A stretch of DNA of 64,000 nucleotides. It comes from Novosphingobium sp. KA1 (lineage in GTDB: Bacteria > Pseudomonadota > Alphaproteobacteria > Sphingomonadales > Sphingomonadaceae). Of this stretch, positions 51,452-60,990 are shown piece by piece (the first letter of the stretch is position 1; every line of letters starts with the position of its first letter). The notes under the pieces are model-generated. The model did no database searches and had not been told where the DNA came from. It saw nothing but the letters and a program-made list of their open reading frames with translations. The stretch is taken from the NCBI RefSeq assembly GCF_017309955.1, contig NZ_CP021247.1, positions 496,001-560,000 of the forward strand, in the 5' to 3' direction. Position numbers and translations under genes: made by a program.

Positions 51452-52486
51452 TCAGGCCGCGAGAAGCCCCGCTTCTCGCGCGCCGCTCCGCCGCAGCATG
51501 GCCCGGTAGGCGGTAACCAGCGAGAGCGAGACCCCCGCCACCGCCGCGCCGATGATCATGTCGATCAGGTAATGCGTGCCCTCCACCGGGGTCGACAGCA
51601 GCATGCCCGCGTTGAGCGTGACGATCGGCCAGCGCAGCCCGGCGATCCGCCAGCCCGCCGCGATATAGAGCACCGCCGCCGCGGTGTGGAAACTCGGCGC
51701 CGAGACGATCCCGCGCAAGTGGGCGATGTCGACCTGCGTCACGCTGTGCGCCCGCAAGCCCGGGATCAGCCCCTGCTGCCACAGTTCGCTCTCGGGCATA
51801 TAGGGGATCTCCCCGTGCCACAGGTAGGAGAACGGGCCGACCGCCGGCATCAGGCTGAACACGCCCAGCGTGATCACCGCCGCCAGCCAGAAGGCGGCGA
51901 GAAACTCGTAGGCCCGGCCCTGCCGTCCGGTCCAGGCCGCATGGGCCAGCAGCACTGCCGGGGTGAAATAGATGCTGCGATAGGCGGCAGTGCCCAGCAG
52001 TTGCAGCACGGGATGCGCGGCGACGCGCCGGTAGCACTCCAGCCAGTCGAACCCGAGCGCCAGGTCGATGCGCTGCAAGGCCGCATCGGCATAGCCATGC
52101 GTGAGCGCCGCCACCGGATAGCTTGCCGTCGCCCCCATCAGCGAGATCAGCGCGAAAAGCGCCGCATACTCGCTGAAGCGCGCGACCGGCACGGCGTGGC
52201 GCCAGTCGCTGCGCGGCAAGCCGAACCGCAGCGCCATGAGGGCCAGGCCCGCCGCGTAGAACGGCAGGTTGTCACCGCGCCACGGATCGATGTGCAACGC
52301 CGCGCGGCGCATCAGCAGCGACAGCACGCAGAGACTGACCAGCAGCGCGACCAGCAAATGCCGCCGCAGACGCGGCCCGCTCTTGCGCAATGCCGCCAGG
52401 GCAGTGGCCATTGCGGCTGCCTGTGCATCGTGCGCAGCGGCCACGGGACTATCTTGCAGGCGCCAGGACGGCGGCGTCGGGATCAT
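51452..52486 (-). CDS. PAP2-superfamily membrane phosphatase/phosphotransferase
   Basis: 344 residues with several hydrophobic segments. The PAP2 motifs are 'SAPSFHTAAAVLY' (C2, S-x-S-x-H-T) and 'EGTHYLIDMIIGA' (C3, G-T-H-Y-x-x-D), in a layout like the inositolphosphotransferase/PAP2_3 group. It probably dephosphorylates a lipid phosphate or transfers a phospho-head group in the cytoplasmic membrane; substrate unknown. It converges with the psp operon. Confidence 0.85.
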   Translation of the reverse strand: MIPTPPSWRLQDSPVAAAHDAQAAAMATALAALRKSGPRLRRHLLVALLVSLCVLSLLMRRAALHIDPWRGDNLPFYAAGLALMALRFGLPRSDWRHAVPVARFSEYAALFALISLMGATASYPVAALTHGYADAALQRIDLALGFDWLECYRRVAAHPVLQLLGTAAYRSIYFTPAVLLAHAAWTGRQGRAYEFLAAFWLAAVITLGVFSLMPAVGPFSYLWHGEIPYMPESELWQQGLIPGLRAHSVTQVDIAHLRGIVSAPSFHTAAAVLYIAAGWRIAGLRWPIVTLNAGMLLSTPVEGTHYLIDMIIGAAVAGVSLSLVTAYRAMLRRSGAREAGLLAA

Positions 52487-52843
52487 CGAATCGAATCCAG
52501 GAGGGTATGAGGGCGTGCTGCCGGGCTCCCGGCGATCCGCCCGATAGGCTTAAGCGCGGGTGAACTGAATAGCGCCAGCCCGCCATCGCGCAGAATTTTG
52601 CGAGGTGTGCCTGTCCACCGACGCCTGAAAGTCAGTTTGAAAAACGCCCGAAAGGGCATTTTGAGGGCGGCACCGACCCGCTTCCCCGCGCGACCACCCA
52701 CAGGATACTGCCGATGGGCGGCCGGATGGGGTCGGGCTGGCGCCGCGAAATTCCAAACAGTCTCCTAGACCATTTTCCGGCCAGGCGGGATCACCCGATG
52801 AATCGGAAAATACGACAAACCCAAAGCCTGGAACGGCGCCCGC
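52487..52843. other. Non-coding stretch between PAP2 and NAD synthetase genes
   Basis: No gene can be supported. A short hairpin (gccc-gaaa-gggc at about 52646-52657, with A and T tracts either side) may end transcription of the NAD synthetase gene from the right. A further GC-rich stretch at about 52660-52790 shows nothing I can interpret. Confidence 0.4.
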
Positions 52844-54898
52844 TCAGCGCAGCGGCACCCGCGTTTCCAGTTCGGCCAGCCACACCGCCGCGCTGGCGTC
52901 GGAGGGTGCGCGCCAGTCACCGCGCGGGCTCAGCGCGCCGCCGGAGGACACCTTCGGCCCGTTGGGCACCGCCGAGCGCTTGAACTGGCTGAAGGCGAAG
53001 AAGCGCCGAAGGAACTTCTCCAGCCAGGAACGGATCGCGGCGAGGTCATACTCGTTCTTGCGATCTTCCGGGAAACCCGCCGGCCAGGTACCCAAGGCGG
53101 TATCGTGCCAGGCATGGAGCGCCAGGAACGCCACTTTCGACGGCTTCTGCCCGAAGCGCATGACGTGGTGGAGGAAGAAGTCGTTGAGTTCGTAAGGCCC
53201 GATCTTCGCCTCGGTGCTCTGGATCGCGCCGTCGGCGCCAGCCGGCACGAGTTCGGGCGAGATCTCGGTGCCGAGGATGGCGAGCAGCACTTCTTCGGTT
53301 TCCGCGCCGAACTGGCCGGTCGTCGCGCACCAGCGGATCAGGTACTGGATCAGCGTCTTGGGCACGCCCGCATTGACCGTGTAGTGGCTCATCTGGTCGC
53401 CGACGCCGTATGTGCACCAGCCAAGCGCCAGCTCGGACAAGTCGCCGGTGCCGATCACGAAGCCGTCGTGCTGGTTGGCCAGGCGGAACAGGTAATCGGT
53501 GCGCAGGCCCGCCTGCACGTTCTCGAAGGTCACGTCATAGACGGGCTCTCCGTTCGAGAAGGCATGGCCGATGTCCTGCAGCATCGTCGTCGCCGCAGGG
53601 CGGATGTCGATCTCCTCGGCGGTGATGCCGACAGCGTTCATCAGCGTCCAGGCGTTGGACTTGGTGCCGTCGCTGGTGGCGAAACCGGGCATCGTGTAGC
53701 CGCGAATGAAGCTGCGCGGCAGGCCCAGCCGGTCGCAGGCGCGGGCGGCGACGATCAGCGCGTGGGTCGAATCGAGCCCGCCCGAGATGCCGATCACCAT
53801 CGACTTCGCGCCCGTGGCCTCGATCCGGCGCATCAGGCCGTCCACCTGGATGTTGAACGCCTCGTAGCAGTCGGCATCGAGCTTGTCGGCGCGCGAGGGC
53901 ACGAAGGGGAAGCGCGAGACCGGACGGATCAACCCGATGTCGCCGCCCGCCGGGGCATGGCGGAAGCGCACGGTGCGGAACGTCTCGTCGGGATTGCCCG
54001 CCACTTCGGCCGCGTCGTTGAACGTGGGCACGCGCATCCGGTCCATGACGATGCGGTCCACATCGACGTCGGCGATGCACAGTTCCGCCTCCAGCGAGAA
54101 GCGCTCGCTCTCCGCCAGCAGGTCGCCCAGTTCGTAGACGATGCCCTGCCCGTCCCAGGCAAGGTCGGTCGTGCTCTCGCCGTGTCCGGCGGCGGAATAG
54201 ATGTAGGCCGCCGTGGCGCGGGCGGACTGCGAGCGGCAGAGCAAGTGTCGTTCGTCCGACTTGCCGATGACGATGTTGGAGGCCGAGAGGTTGCACAGGA
54301 TCGTCGCCCCGGCGAGCGCGCCGTGCGAGCTGGGCGGGGTGGCCGCCCAGATATCCTCGCAGATCTCGATGAAGAAGCGGAAGTTGGGCAGCACGTCGGA
54401 GGCGAAGACCAGATCGACGCCGAAGGGCACCTCCTGCCCGTTCACGCGGATGGTCTGGCCCTTCAGCGTCTTGCCGCTGGCAAACCAGCGCTTCTCGTAG
54501 AACTCGCGGTAGTTGGGCAGGTAGGACTTGGGCACCACGCCCAGCAGCCGCCCATGCGCGATGGCGAGCGCGCAGTTGTAGAGCCTCCCCTTGTGCGGCA
54601 GCGCCGCGCCGACCAGCAGCACGGGCGAGAGATCGGCGCTGGCGTGGACGATTTCCGCCACGGCCGCTTCCACCGCCTCGATCATCGCCGCCTGCAAGTG
54701 CAGGTCGTCGATCGCGTAGGACGAGAGGCACAGTTCGGGGAAGACCAAGAGGTCCACATGCGCCTCATGCGCGCGCTGCGCCTCTGCCAGCACGGCGTCG
54801 CGGTTGAAGGCGACATCGGCGGTGCGGACCTTGGGCGTGGAAGTGGCGACGCGCACGAAGCCGTGTTCGTGCATGGAGAAAAAGGGATGTGCACTCAT
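52844..54898 (-). CDS. nadE: Glutamine-dependent NAD+ synthetase
   Basis: 684 residues from the ATG at 54898. The N-terminal nitrilase-like amidase domain (about 10-300) has 'VFPELCLSSYA' (Glu), 'KSYLPNYREFYEKRWF' (Lys) and 'IEICEDIWAATPP' (Cys). The C-terminal synthetase domain has SGGLDSTHAL, with an ATP PP-loop. It makes NAD+ from deamido-NAD using glutamine-derived ammonia. It is divergent from sufE, with 78 bases between. The longer upstream frame overlaps sufE in antisense and is a shadow. Confidence 0.96.
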   Translation of the reverse strand: MSAHPFFSMHEHGFVRVATSTPKVRTADVAFNRDAVLAEAQRAHEAHVDLLVFPELCLSSYAIDDLHLQAAMIEAVEAAVAEIVHASADLSPVLLVGAALPHKGRLYNCALAIAHGRLLGVVPKSYLPNYREFYEKRWFASGKTLKGQTIRVNGQEVPFGVDLVFASDVLPNFRFFIEICEDIWAATPPSSHGALAGATILCNLSASNIVIGKSDERHLLCRSQSARATAAYIYSAAGHGESTTDLAWDGQGIVYELGDLLAESERFSLEAELCIADVDVDRIVMDRMRVPTFNDAAEVAGNPDETFRTVRFRHAPAGGDIGLIRPVSRFPFVPSRADKLDADCYEAFNIQVDGLMRRIEATGAKSMVIGISGGLDSTHALIVAARACDRLGLPRSFIRGYTMPGFATSDGTKSNAWTLMNAVGITAEEIDIRPAATTMLQDIGHAFSNGEPVYDVTFENVQAGLRTDYLFRLANQHDGFVIGTGDLSELALGWCTYGVGDQMSHYTVNAGVPKTLIQYLIRWCATTGQFGAETEEVLLAILGTEISPELVPAGADGAIQSTEAKIGPYELNDFFLHHVMRFGQKPSKVAFLALHAWHDTALGTWPAGFPEDRKNEYDLAAIRSWLEKFLRRFFAFSQFKRSAVPNGPKVSSGGALSPRGDWRAPSDASAAVWLAELETRVPLR

Positions 54899-54976
54899 GG
54901 GCAATTCCCTGACAGGAACGGAAGCCAGAGGCAACTTCCCCTTGCCCTCCCCCGCGCCGCGCTTAAATGGCAGGTC

Positions 54977-55399
54977 ATGCGCAGCCTCGACGACATCCGC
55001 GAAGAATACGAGTTTTCCGAAGGCGATGAACGCTATCGCCTCCTGATCGGCCTCGGTTCCGAACTCGATCCCATGCCCGACGCCCTGAAGACCGACGCCA
55101 CCAAAGTGCGCGGCTGCTCGGCCAGCGTCTGGGTCTATCCGATGGCGCAGGACGACGGCACGCTGCACTTCCTGGCGGACAGCAACGCCGCGATCACCAA
55201 GGGCATCGTCTCGCTGGTGATCTCCGCCGTGCAGGACCGTCCCGCCGCCGAAGTGGCCGCGACCGACATCGCCGCCGCGCTCGAACCGTTCGACCTCAGG
55301 AACCAGCTCTCCTCCAACCGCACCCAGGGCGTGCCCAACATGATCGCGCTGATCCGCGAGACCGCGGCGCGCTATGCGCAAGGTGCAGGCACCGCATGA
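54977..55399 (+). CDS. sufE: Cysteine desulfuration protein SufE
   Basis: 140 residues from the ATG at 54977. 'DIREEYEFSEGDERYRLLIGLGSEL..MPDALKTDATKVRGCSASVWV' is the SufE core with the sulfur-accepting Cys (VRGCSASVW). It takes sulfur from SufS and passes it to Fe-S assembly. No suf operon is adjacent. Its stop overlaps the next ATG at 55396. Confidence 0.95.
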   Translation: MRSLDDIREEYEFSEGDERYRLLIGLGSELDPMPDALKTDATKVRGCSASVWVYPMAQDDGTLHFLADSNAAITKGIVSLVISAVQDRPAAEVAATDIAAALEPFDLRNQLSSNRTQGVPNMIALIRETAARYAQGAGTA

Positions 55400-55755
55400 G
55401 GCACGTCAGCCGCCACGCATGGATGGCGGCGGGGCTGTTCTTCGTGGCGCTGGGCACGATCGGCATCTTCCTGCCGGTCATGCCGACGGTGGTGTTCTAC
55501 CTGCTGGCCGCCTGGTGCTTCGGCAAGAGCCACCCGGAATGGGCGGAACGGCTCTACAGTCATCCCACCCACGGCCATCACTTGCGCGCATGGCGCGACC
55601 GGCGCGCCATCAGCCGCAAGGGCAAGGTCTCGGCGCTGCTGGCCATGAGCGCCTCGCTCCCGTTCACATGGTTCACTCTGGGCTGGCCATGGGTACTGAT
55701 CCCGGCGGGCGTATTGGCCGTGGTCGGCCCGTGGATCTGGACGCGGGCGGAGTAG
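55396..55755 (+). CDS. DUF454 (YbaN-like) membrane protein
   Basis: 119 residues. 'AWMAAGLFFVALGTIGIFLPVMPTVVFYLLAAWCFGKSHPEWAERLYSHPTHGHHLRAWRDRRAISRKGKVSALLAM' is the DUF454 pattern (GxxxxxGxxGxxLPxxPTxxFxLLAAxCFxxSxP). About three transmembrane segments. Function unknown. It overlaps the sufE stop (ATGA) and is translated with it. Confidence 0.92.
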   Translation: MRHVSRHAWMAAGLFFVALGTIGIFLPVMPTVVFYLLAAWCFGKSHPEWAERLYSHPTHGHHLRAWRDRRAISRKGKVSALLAMSASLPFTWFTLGWPWVLIPAGVLAVVGPWIWTRAE

Positions 55756-55785
55756 CGGGTTGCAGGCCGGGGCCGGGGCCGAAAG

Positions 55786-57222
55786 TCAGCGCGCCGCCAC
55801 CTGCCGGGGCCGGGCGTCGCGGCCATAGACATCGTCCAGCAGCACTACCCCGTCCCTGGAGGCCCCGTTTTTTCTGGCACCCTCCACCGAGGCCCCGGCC
55901 GTCAGGTAGGTGAGATAGACCGGCACCGGCACCGGCAAGGCCACCTGCTGCTCCGGCGCGCTGCCGGGGGCGGGAAGCCGGTAGGCCGCCCCCATCAGCC
56001 ACCGTCCCAGTTCGTCGGCATTGCCGAGCCGGACGCAGCCGTTGGAGAAGTGGCGGTTTTCCTTCAGCAGCAAGTCGCGGTTGGGGGTATCGTGGAGGTA
56101 GATGCCCTCCCCGTTCGGGAACACGAACTTGACCTTGCCCATCGCATTGGCCGGGCCCGGCAATTCGCGCACGCGCAAGTCCCGCTTGCCCGCCGCCACC
56201 GCGCGCCAGTCGATCGTGGCGGGATCGATGCGCCGGGGATTGTCGCCCCAGTCCGACAAGGCCTCCATGCGCATCGAGGCCAGCGTGCGCCCGGCCAGCA
56301 CCTTGCGGGCGATGCTGTCGCGGGTGAGGTAATCGGGCACGTTCCAGTAGGGATTAAACACCGCCCAGCCGACGTAGCCCGCCAGCATCGGCGTCTGCGT
56401 CCGGCCCGCGCCCACCACCACTTTCATCGATCCGGCCAGCCTGCCGTCCTGATAGTACCAGAGGCGCGCGCTGGCCGCGTCGACGACGATATGGCGCACC
56501 GAGGAGGGCGGCAGCACCCGCGCCCGCTCGATGTTGAGGCGGATGACCGCGACCACCTCCTCGCTCTCGCCCCGCGCCAGCGCGGTGCGCAGCAGATCGC
56601 GCAGGCGCAGGTAATGGGGGCTCATCCAGGCCATGGTCTGCAGATGGGCGGCAAGGTCCTGCGCCGTCGCCGCGCGCAGCACCGCCTCGTCGTCCAGCCT
56701 GGGCGGTTCGAGCCCCGGCCCCACAAACGTCATGCCGACATCGCGCGTCTCGCGCATCTCGTGGACATAACGCACAAAGACGCGCGACAGCGCCAGTTCG
56801 GCGCGGGCCTGCGCGCGCGGATCGCCGCCCTGCGCGGCAGCCAAGGCGCCGCGCAGGGCCTCGGGATCGTAACGGCCGGGCCTGAGCCCATCGAGATCGG
56901 CCTCGCCAAGCTCCTCCAGCAGGAGCGCGGCAGGCCTGCCGCTCTGCCCGTTCTCCAGCCAGAGCGGACGATACCCGCGCGCCGCGTAGAACCGGCCGAG
57001 CTTTCCGCCCGCCTCGGCCCGGATCGCCGCCTGGAGGGCAAGCTCCCCTGCGGCCCCCGGCGCGCCGGAAGCGGCGTCCGGAGGCGCACCGGAGAGCTTG
57101 CCGGCAGGCGTGCCGGGCGCCGCCGCGCCCGCCGATGCCAGCGCCGATACACTGGGCAGCGGCGTTGCGGCGAAAACCAGCGCAGCCGCGCCGGCGCCAA
57201 GGAGAAGCGGACGGCAGGTCAT
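55786..57222 (-). CDS. L,D-transpeptidase (YcbB/LdtD-like)
   Basis: 478 residues with a signal-like N-terminus (residues 1-28). A PG_binding-like 'RPLWLENGQSGRPAALLLEELGEADLDGLRPGRYD' stretch precedes the YkuD domain ('HIVVDAASARLWYYQDGRLAGSMKVVVG'), and the catalytic motif 'HFSNGCVRLGN' holds the nucleophilic Cys. It makes 3-3 crosslinks in peptidoglycan or attaches lipoproteins. The small lipoprotein upstream is adjacent on the same strand. The longer frame to 57567 is not used. Confidence 0.9.
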   Translation of the reverse strand: MTCRPLLLGAGAAALVFAATPLPSVSALASAGAAAPGTPAGKLSGAPPDAASGAPGAAGELALQAAIRAEAGGKLGRFYAARGYRPLWLENGQSGRPAALLLEELGEADLDGLRPGRYDPEALRGALAAAQGGDPRAQARAELALSRVFVRYVHEMRETRDVGMTFVGPGLEPPRLDDEAVLRAATAQDLAAHLQTMAWMSPHYLRLRDLLRTALARGESEEVVAVIRLNIERARVLPPSSVRHIVVDAASARLWYYQDGRLAGSMKVVVGAGRTQTPMLAGYVGWAVFNPYWNVPDYLTRDSIARKVLAGRTLASMRMEALSDWGDNPRRIDPATIDWRAVAAGKRDLRVRELPGPANAMGKVKFVFPNGEGIYLHDTPNRDLLLKENRHFSNGCVRLGNADELGRWLMGAAYRLPAPGSAPEQQVALPVPVPVYLTYLTAGASVEGARKNGASRDGVVLLDDVYGRDARPRQVAAR

Positions 57223-57275
57223 CGCAAGGTCGTCGCAAGGTCGTCGCAGTGGGCGAACACCCGCGAGGGCGTCCC

Positions 57276-57545
57276 TCAGCCGCGCTCGCCCCGACTGCCG
57301 GACGGCGGCGGCACGCAAGTCGGGTGGTAGACACCGTCGGACGTGTAGTAGCCGTCGACCATGCCGTCGCCGTCCCGATCGGCCGCCATCGTTCCGGGGA
57401 TCGCCCCCGGCGGCAGCGGCGGCCTTGCCGGCGGCGGCGGAGCAGGCGCGGGAATCGCGTCCCCACTCGACGAGCAGCCGCCCATTGCCAGGCTTCCCGC
57501 CATCAGGCCGCCGGCCACCAGCACTTTCAGGATGTCCTTTCTCAT
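57276..57545 (-). CDS. Small lipoprotein with calcium-binding-like motif
   Basis: 89 residues from the ATG at 57545. A lipoprotein signal ends in LAMGGC, then Pro/Ala-rich sequence, then 'DRDGDGMVDGYYTSDGVYHP', which resembles an EF-hand or thrombospondin-type Ca2+ loop (DxDxDG). It lies just upstream of the L,D-transpeptidase gene, 53 bases apart, and may be co-expressed. Function unknown. Confidence 0.75.
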   Translation of the reverse strand: MRKDILKVLVAGGLMAGSLAMGGCSSSGDAIPAPAPPPPARPPLPPGAIPGTMAADRDGDGMVDGYYTSDGVYHPTCVPPPSGSRGERG

Positions 57546-57715
57546 GGGGCAACACTCCCAAAGACACGTGCCGGGAAAGGAACGGCTGGGGATCACACGC
57601 CTAAGCGTTCCGGTGGCACGGAAAAATACGTACTCCCGATGCAAAGTGGCCTATATGGACGGTTGAAGCATGTGCGGCAAAGCGTGCATTAGGAGCGACG
57701 AACGGAAACGCCCGA

Positions 57716-58282
57716 TCAGGGCTCTCCGGCCTCCTCGAATCCGCGGCCGGCGTCGCTGTCCACCGCCTCGCGCAGCACCGCGATGCCGGACAGCCGCTGC
57801 CGGCGCAAGTCCCGCCGCAAGGCCGCCGGATCGCGCGCGACCAGGAAACCGAAGCTCACCCCGCCCTCCTTGCCAAGCGTCGCATGGTGCAAGCGGTGCG
57901 CCTGCACGAGTCGCCGCGCATAGCCGCGGCGCGGCACCCATTTGAAATAGCGCTGGTGCACCAGTCCGTCGTGGATCAGGCTATAGATGACGCCGTAGAT
58001 CAGCACGCCGATGCCCATCCACGTCCCCGGCGCCCAGGCCCGCGCGCCCAGGATCATCGGCGAACCCAGCACGAACAGGGCGATGCTGATCCCCGCACCG
58101 AACAGGGCATAGAGGTCGTTCTTCTCCAGCACGCCCGTGTGCGGCTCATGATGGTCGCGGTGCCAGGCCCAGCCGAAGCCGTGCATCACATACTTGTGGC
58201 TGGCCCAGGCGATCCCTTCCATCGCGGCCACCGTGGCCAGGACAACAAGAACCGGAAGCAGCAAGGCGGGAATGGAGGACAT
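57716..58282 (-). CDS. crtZ: Beta-carotene hydroxylase
   Basis: 188 residues with the four His boxes of CrtZ: HKYVMH, HRDHHEPH, HDGLVH and HRLHH, in a di-iron fatty-acid-hydroxylase-type membrane fold (transmembrane segments about 7-28, 60-76, 87-105). It converts beta-carotene to zeaxanthin, the pathway of yellow sphingomonad pigments. It is read alone; no other crt gene is near. Confidence 0.94.
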   Translation of the reverse strand: MSSIPALLLPVLVVLATVAAMEGIAWASHKYVMHGFGWAWHRDHHEPHTGVLEKNDLYALFGAGISIALFVLGSPMILGARAWAPGTWMGIGVLIYGVIYSLIHDGLVHQRYFKWVPRRGYARRLVQAHRLHHATLGKEGGVSFGFLVARDPAALRRDLRRQRLSGIAVLREAVDSDAGRGFEEAGEP

Positions 58283-58888
58283 GCGGCCAGCCTAGCGCCG
58301 CCCCCCCGGTTTGTCAGGAACCGATTGCCCTTTCGCCGCGACTTTGCCCGGCCAGCCCCTGCCGGTCGCAGGACAAGGCAGGTCGCAGGACAAAAAAAAA
58401 GGCCGGTCCGTGAGGACCAGCCCTTGAAAGTCTTTGGGAGAGGATGCCTGAAAGGCGAGTTCTTTTTGCGTCAGACCGCGCCGAACCGCAAATGACTAGG
58501 TGGAACCGCCAGTTGCACGGAACGCAACAAGATTGCGCGCAGCGCATGCAACTCCCCTTCCGGGTCGGCAATGGTTGCGTCTTGCGCACCTCAAGTTGCA
58601 CGAACAGCAACCAAGCCCGGCAAGCGCTCTCGAATTGGCGGAAAGTCGGGAGAATCAGGAATGCAGAGGCGGCCGTGTCGGCTCGGTGGCGAAACACGTC
58701 CGCGCCTGCATTCCTTCTGTTTTCAGGCACCCTCTCCCTCGGGTCGCAAGTGTTTCATAACGCAGCGCCCTTGCGACACTAAGTTACAAATGCCGACAGG
58801 ACTGTGACCGATTGGTCGCCTCCCGTTCATCTTCGCACTCCTAAAACTGAACTCACGAACCAAGACACGAAGATGGAAGGAAAATTCG
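58283..58888. other. Non-coding stretch with orphan terminator; candidate small RNA
   Basis: No protein gene can be supported in this 606-base gap. On the minus strand an intrinsic terminator at 58392-58425 has no gene upstream of it. The preceding ~100 bases on that strand include a CU-rich single-stranded-looking segment (gcatcctctcccaaag). The rest (58500-58888) may hold promoters for the small exported protein and for the putative RNA. Confidence 0.5.
58392..58425 (-). terminator. Orphan intrinsic terminator
   Basis: On the minus strand ggctggtcc-tcac-ggaccggcc (9 bp, one G-U) is followed by nine T. This is a near-ideal terminator with no minus-strand gene ending in front of it. Confidence 0.85.
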
Positions 58889-59275
58889 ATGCGCAAGATT
58901 GCCCGCCTGATCGCCCCCGCCCTGGTCGCCACCCTGGCCTTCTCGGCCGTCGCGCCGGGCATTGCCGAGGCCGCCCCGCGCTATGACGCGCCGCGCCAGC
59001 AGGCCGCCCATGTCACCCCCAAGCGCGAAGCGGCGATCCGCGCCGACATCTCGGGCCTCAGGGTGCGGATCGACCGCGCCGCCACCCGCCGCACCATCAG
59101 CCAGCGCGAGGCCGCAAGCCTGCGCCGTGAAGCCGCCGACATCCAGCGTCTCCACACCGCCTATGCCCGCGGCGGCCTCAATGCCCGCGAGATGCAGACG
59201 CTCGAGCGCCGGATCGACAAGGTCCACGTCGCCCTGCGCGGCGAACGCGGCGATCGCAACGGCCACAGGGGGTAA
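58889..59275 (+). CDS. Small exported helical protein
   Basis: 128 residues with a signal peptide (residues 1-28, ending GIAEAA). The mature part is an Arg/Ala/Glu-rich helix ('REAAIRADISGLRVRIDRAATRRTISQREAASLRREAADIQRLHTAYARGGLNAREMQTLERRIDKVHVAL'). I do not recognise a named family. It has its own gap and promoter region; leuC begins 112 bases later. Confidence 0.72.
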   Translation: MRKIARLIAPALVATLAFSAVAPGIAEAAPRYDAPRQQAAHVTPKREAAIRADISGLRVRIDRAATRRTISQREAASLRREAADIQRLHTAYARGGLNAREMQTLERRIDKVHVALRGERGDRNGHRG

Positions 59276-59387
59276 TGGGGCCCGCCGATAAGGGCTCCCT
59301 TTGACCACCCTGCAAATAAAGTTGCGCGAAAAGGCGCGCCGATCCCCCTTGAATTGCGGGACAGGCGCGCCTAATCGCGCATCCATC

Positions 59388-60821
59388 ATGACCAAACAGC
59401 CGCGCACCCTCTACCAGAAGATCTGGGACGCCCACGTCATCGACACGCGCGATGACGGCACCAGCCTCATCTACATCGACCGGCACCTCGTCCACGAGGT
59501 CACCAGCCCGCAGGCCTTCGAAAGCCTTCGTGTCGCCGGACGCCCGGTGCGCCGCCCCGACCTTACGCTTGCGGTGCCGGACCACAACCTGCCCACCACC
59601 GCCCGCAAGGATGCGGCAGGCCATATCCTGCCGATCACCGACCCCGAAGGTGCCCAGCAGCTGGCCGCGCTGCAGAAGAACGCGCCCGAATTCGGCATCC
59701 GCTACATCGATTCGACCGATGCCGAACAGGGCATCGTCCACGTCGTCGGCCCCGAACAGGGCTTCTCGCTGCCCGGCGCCACGATCGTCTGCGGTGACAG
59801 CCACACGGCCTGCCACGGCGGCCTCGGCGCCCTCGCCTTCGGCATCGGCACCAGCGAGGTGGAGCACGTGCTCGCCACGCAGACCCTGCTGCTCAAGCGC
59901 TCGAAAACCATGGAAGTGCGCGTCGAGGGCAAGCTCGGCGCCGGCGTCACCTCCAAGGACGTTGTCCTCCACGTGATCGGCGTGATCGGCACGGCCGGCG
60001 GCACCGGCCACGTGATCGAGTTCTGCGGCAATGTCTTCGAGGAAATGACCGTCGAAGGCCGCCTGACCGTGTGCAACATGGCCATCGAGGGCGGCGCCCG
60101 CGCCGGCCTGATCGCGCCGGACGAGACGACTTTCGCCTACGTCAAGGGCCGCCCCTACGCCCCCGTGGGCGAGGACTGGGACAAGGCCCTGGCCTGGTGG
60201 CGGAGCCTCGCCACCGATGAAGGCGCGACCTACGACAAGTCCGTCAAGATTCGCGCCGAGGACATCCAGCCTACCGTCACCTGGGGCACCAGCCCCGAGG
60301 ATACCTCGGCCATCGGCGGCAGCGTGCCGGCGCCGGAAGACTTCGCCGATGCCTCCAAGCGCGAGGCGGTCAAGGTCAGCCTCGACTACATGGGCCTGAC
60401 GCCGGGTACGAAGCTGACCGACGTGGAAGTGCAGAACGTCTTCATCGGCTCGTGCACCAACAGCCGCATCGAGGACATCCGCGCCGCGGCCGAAGTGCTC
60501 AAGGGCCGCCACAAGGCCGACAACGTCAAGTGGGCGATCGTTGTCCCCGGTTCGGGCCTCGTGAAAGCGCAGGCGGAAGCCGAAGGGCTCGACAAGATCA
60601 TCATCGACGCCGGCCTCGAATGGCGCGAGCCGGGCTGCTCGGCCTGCCTCGCGATGAACCCCGACAAGGTTCCCGCGGGCGAGCGCTGCGCCTCCACCAG
60701 CAACCGCAACTTCACCGGCCGCCAGGGCCCTGGCAGCCGCACCCACCTGATGAGCCCCGCCATGGCCGCCGCCGCCGCGGTGACCGGCAAGCTCACCGAC
60801 GTCCGCGAACTGATGGGATGA
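59388..60821 (+). CDS. leuC: 3-isopropylmalate dehydratase large subunit
   Basis: 477 residues from the ATG at 59388 ([18 protein letters not shown]). '[34 protein letters not shown]' is the aconitase-family core, and 'GSCTNSR' with '[11 protein letters not shown]' supplies the 4Fe-4S cysteines. It isomerises 2- and 3-isopropylmalate in leucine synthesis. The small subunit leuD follows after a 53-residue gene. Confidence 0.97.
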   Translation: MTKQPRTLYQKIWDAHVIDTRDDGTSLIYIDRHLVHEVTSPQAFESLRVAGRPVRRPDLTLAVPDHNLPTTARKDAAGHILPITDPEGAQQLAALQKNAPEFGIRYIDSTDAEQGIVHVVGPEQGFSLPGATIVCGDSHTACHGGLGALAFGIGTSEVEHVLATQTLLLKRSKTMEVRVEGKLGAGVTSKDVVLHVIGVIGTAGGTGHVIEFCGNVFEEMTVEGRLTVCNMAIEGGARAGLIAPDETTFAYVKGRPYAPVGEDWDKALAWWRSLATDEGATYDKSVKIRAEDIQPTVTWGTSPEDTSAIGGSVPAPEDFADASKREAVKVSLDYMGLTPGTKLTDVEVQNVFIGSCTNSRIEDIRAAAEVLKGRHKADNVKWAIVVPGSGLVKAQAEAEGLDKIIIDAGLEWREPGCSACLAMNPDKVPAGERCASTSNRNFTGRQGPGSRTHLMSPAMAAAAAVTGKLTDVRELMG

Positions 60822-60828
60822 TCACGAG

Positions 60829-60990
60829 ATGACCGAAGAAACCAAGGATCTGGCCGGCAAGGCCGCCATCGCTGCCGGTGCCGCCATCGGTTCGGCCGCC
60901 ATTGCCGCGGCCCTGCTCTTCGTGAAGCGCCGCAAGGCCCGCAGCAACGAAAAGGCGCTGCACCCCGAAAAAGCCACCGAGACCGATTGA
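60829..60990 (+). CDS. Small membrane protein between leuC and leuD
   Basis: 53 residues ([20 protein letters not shown]...), with a hydrophobic Ala/Gly/Ile helix at about residues 11-31, then a basic patch '[11 protein letters not shown]'. It starts 7 bases after leuC and its stop shares a base with the leuD ATG (tgATG), so all three are translationally coupled. I do not recognise the family. The compact coupling supports it being real. Confidence 0.65.
   Translation: MTEETKDLAGKAAIAAGAAIGSAAIAAALLFVKRRKARSNEKALHPEKATETD

Noticed and set aside
53105..54976. Long frame running into sufE from upstream
   Set aside because: The upstream part is antisense to nadE and not SufE-like. SufE starts at 54977.
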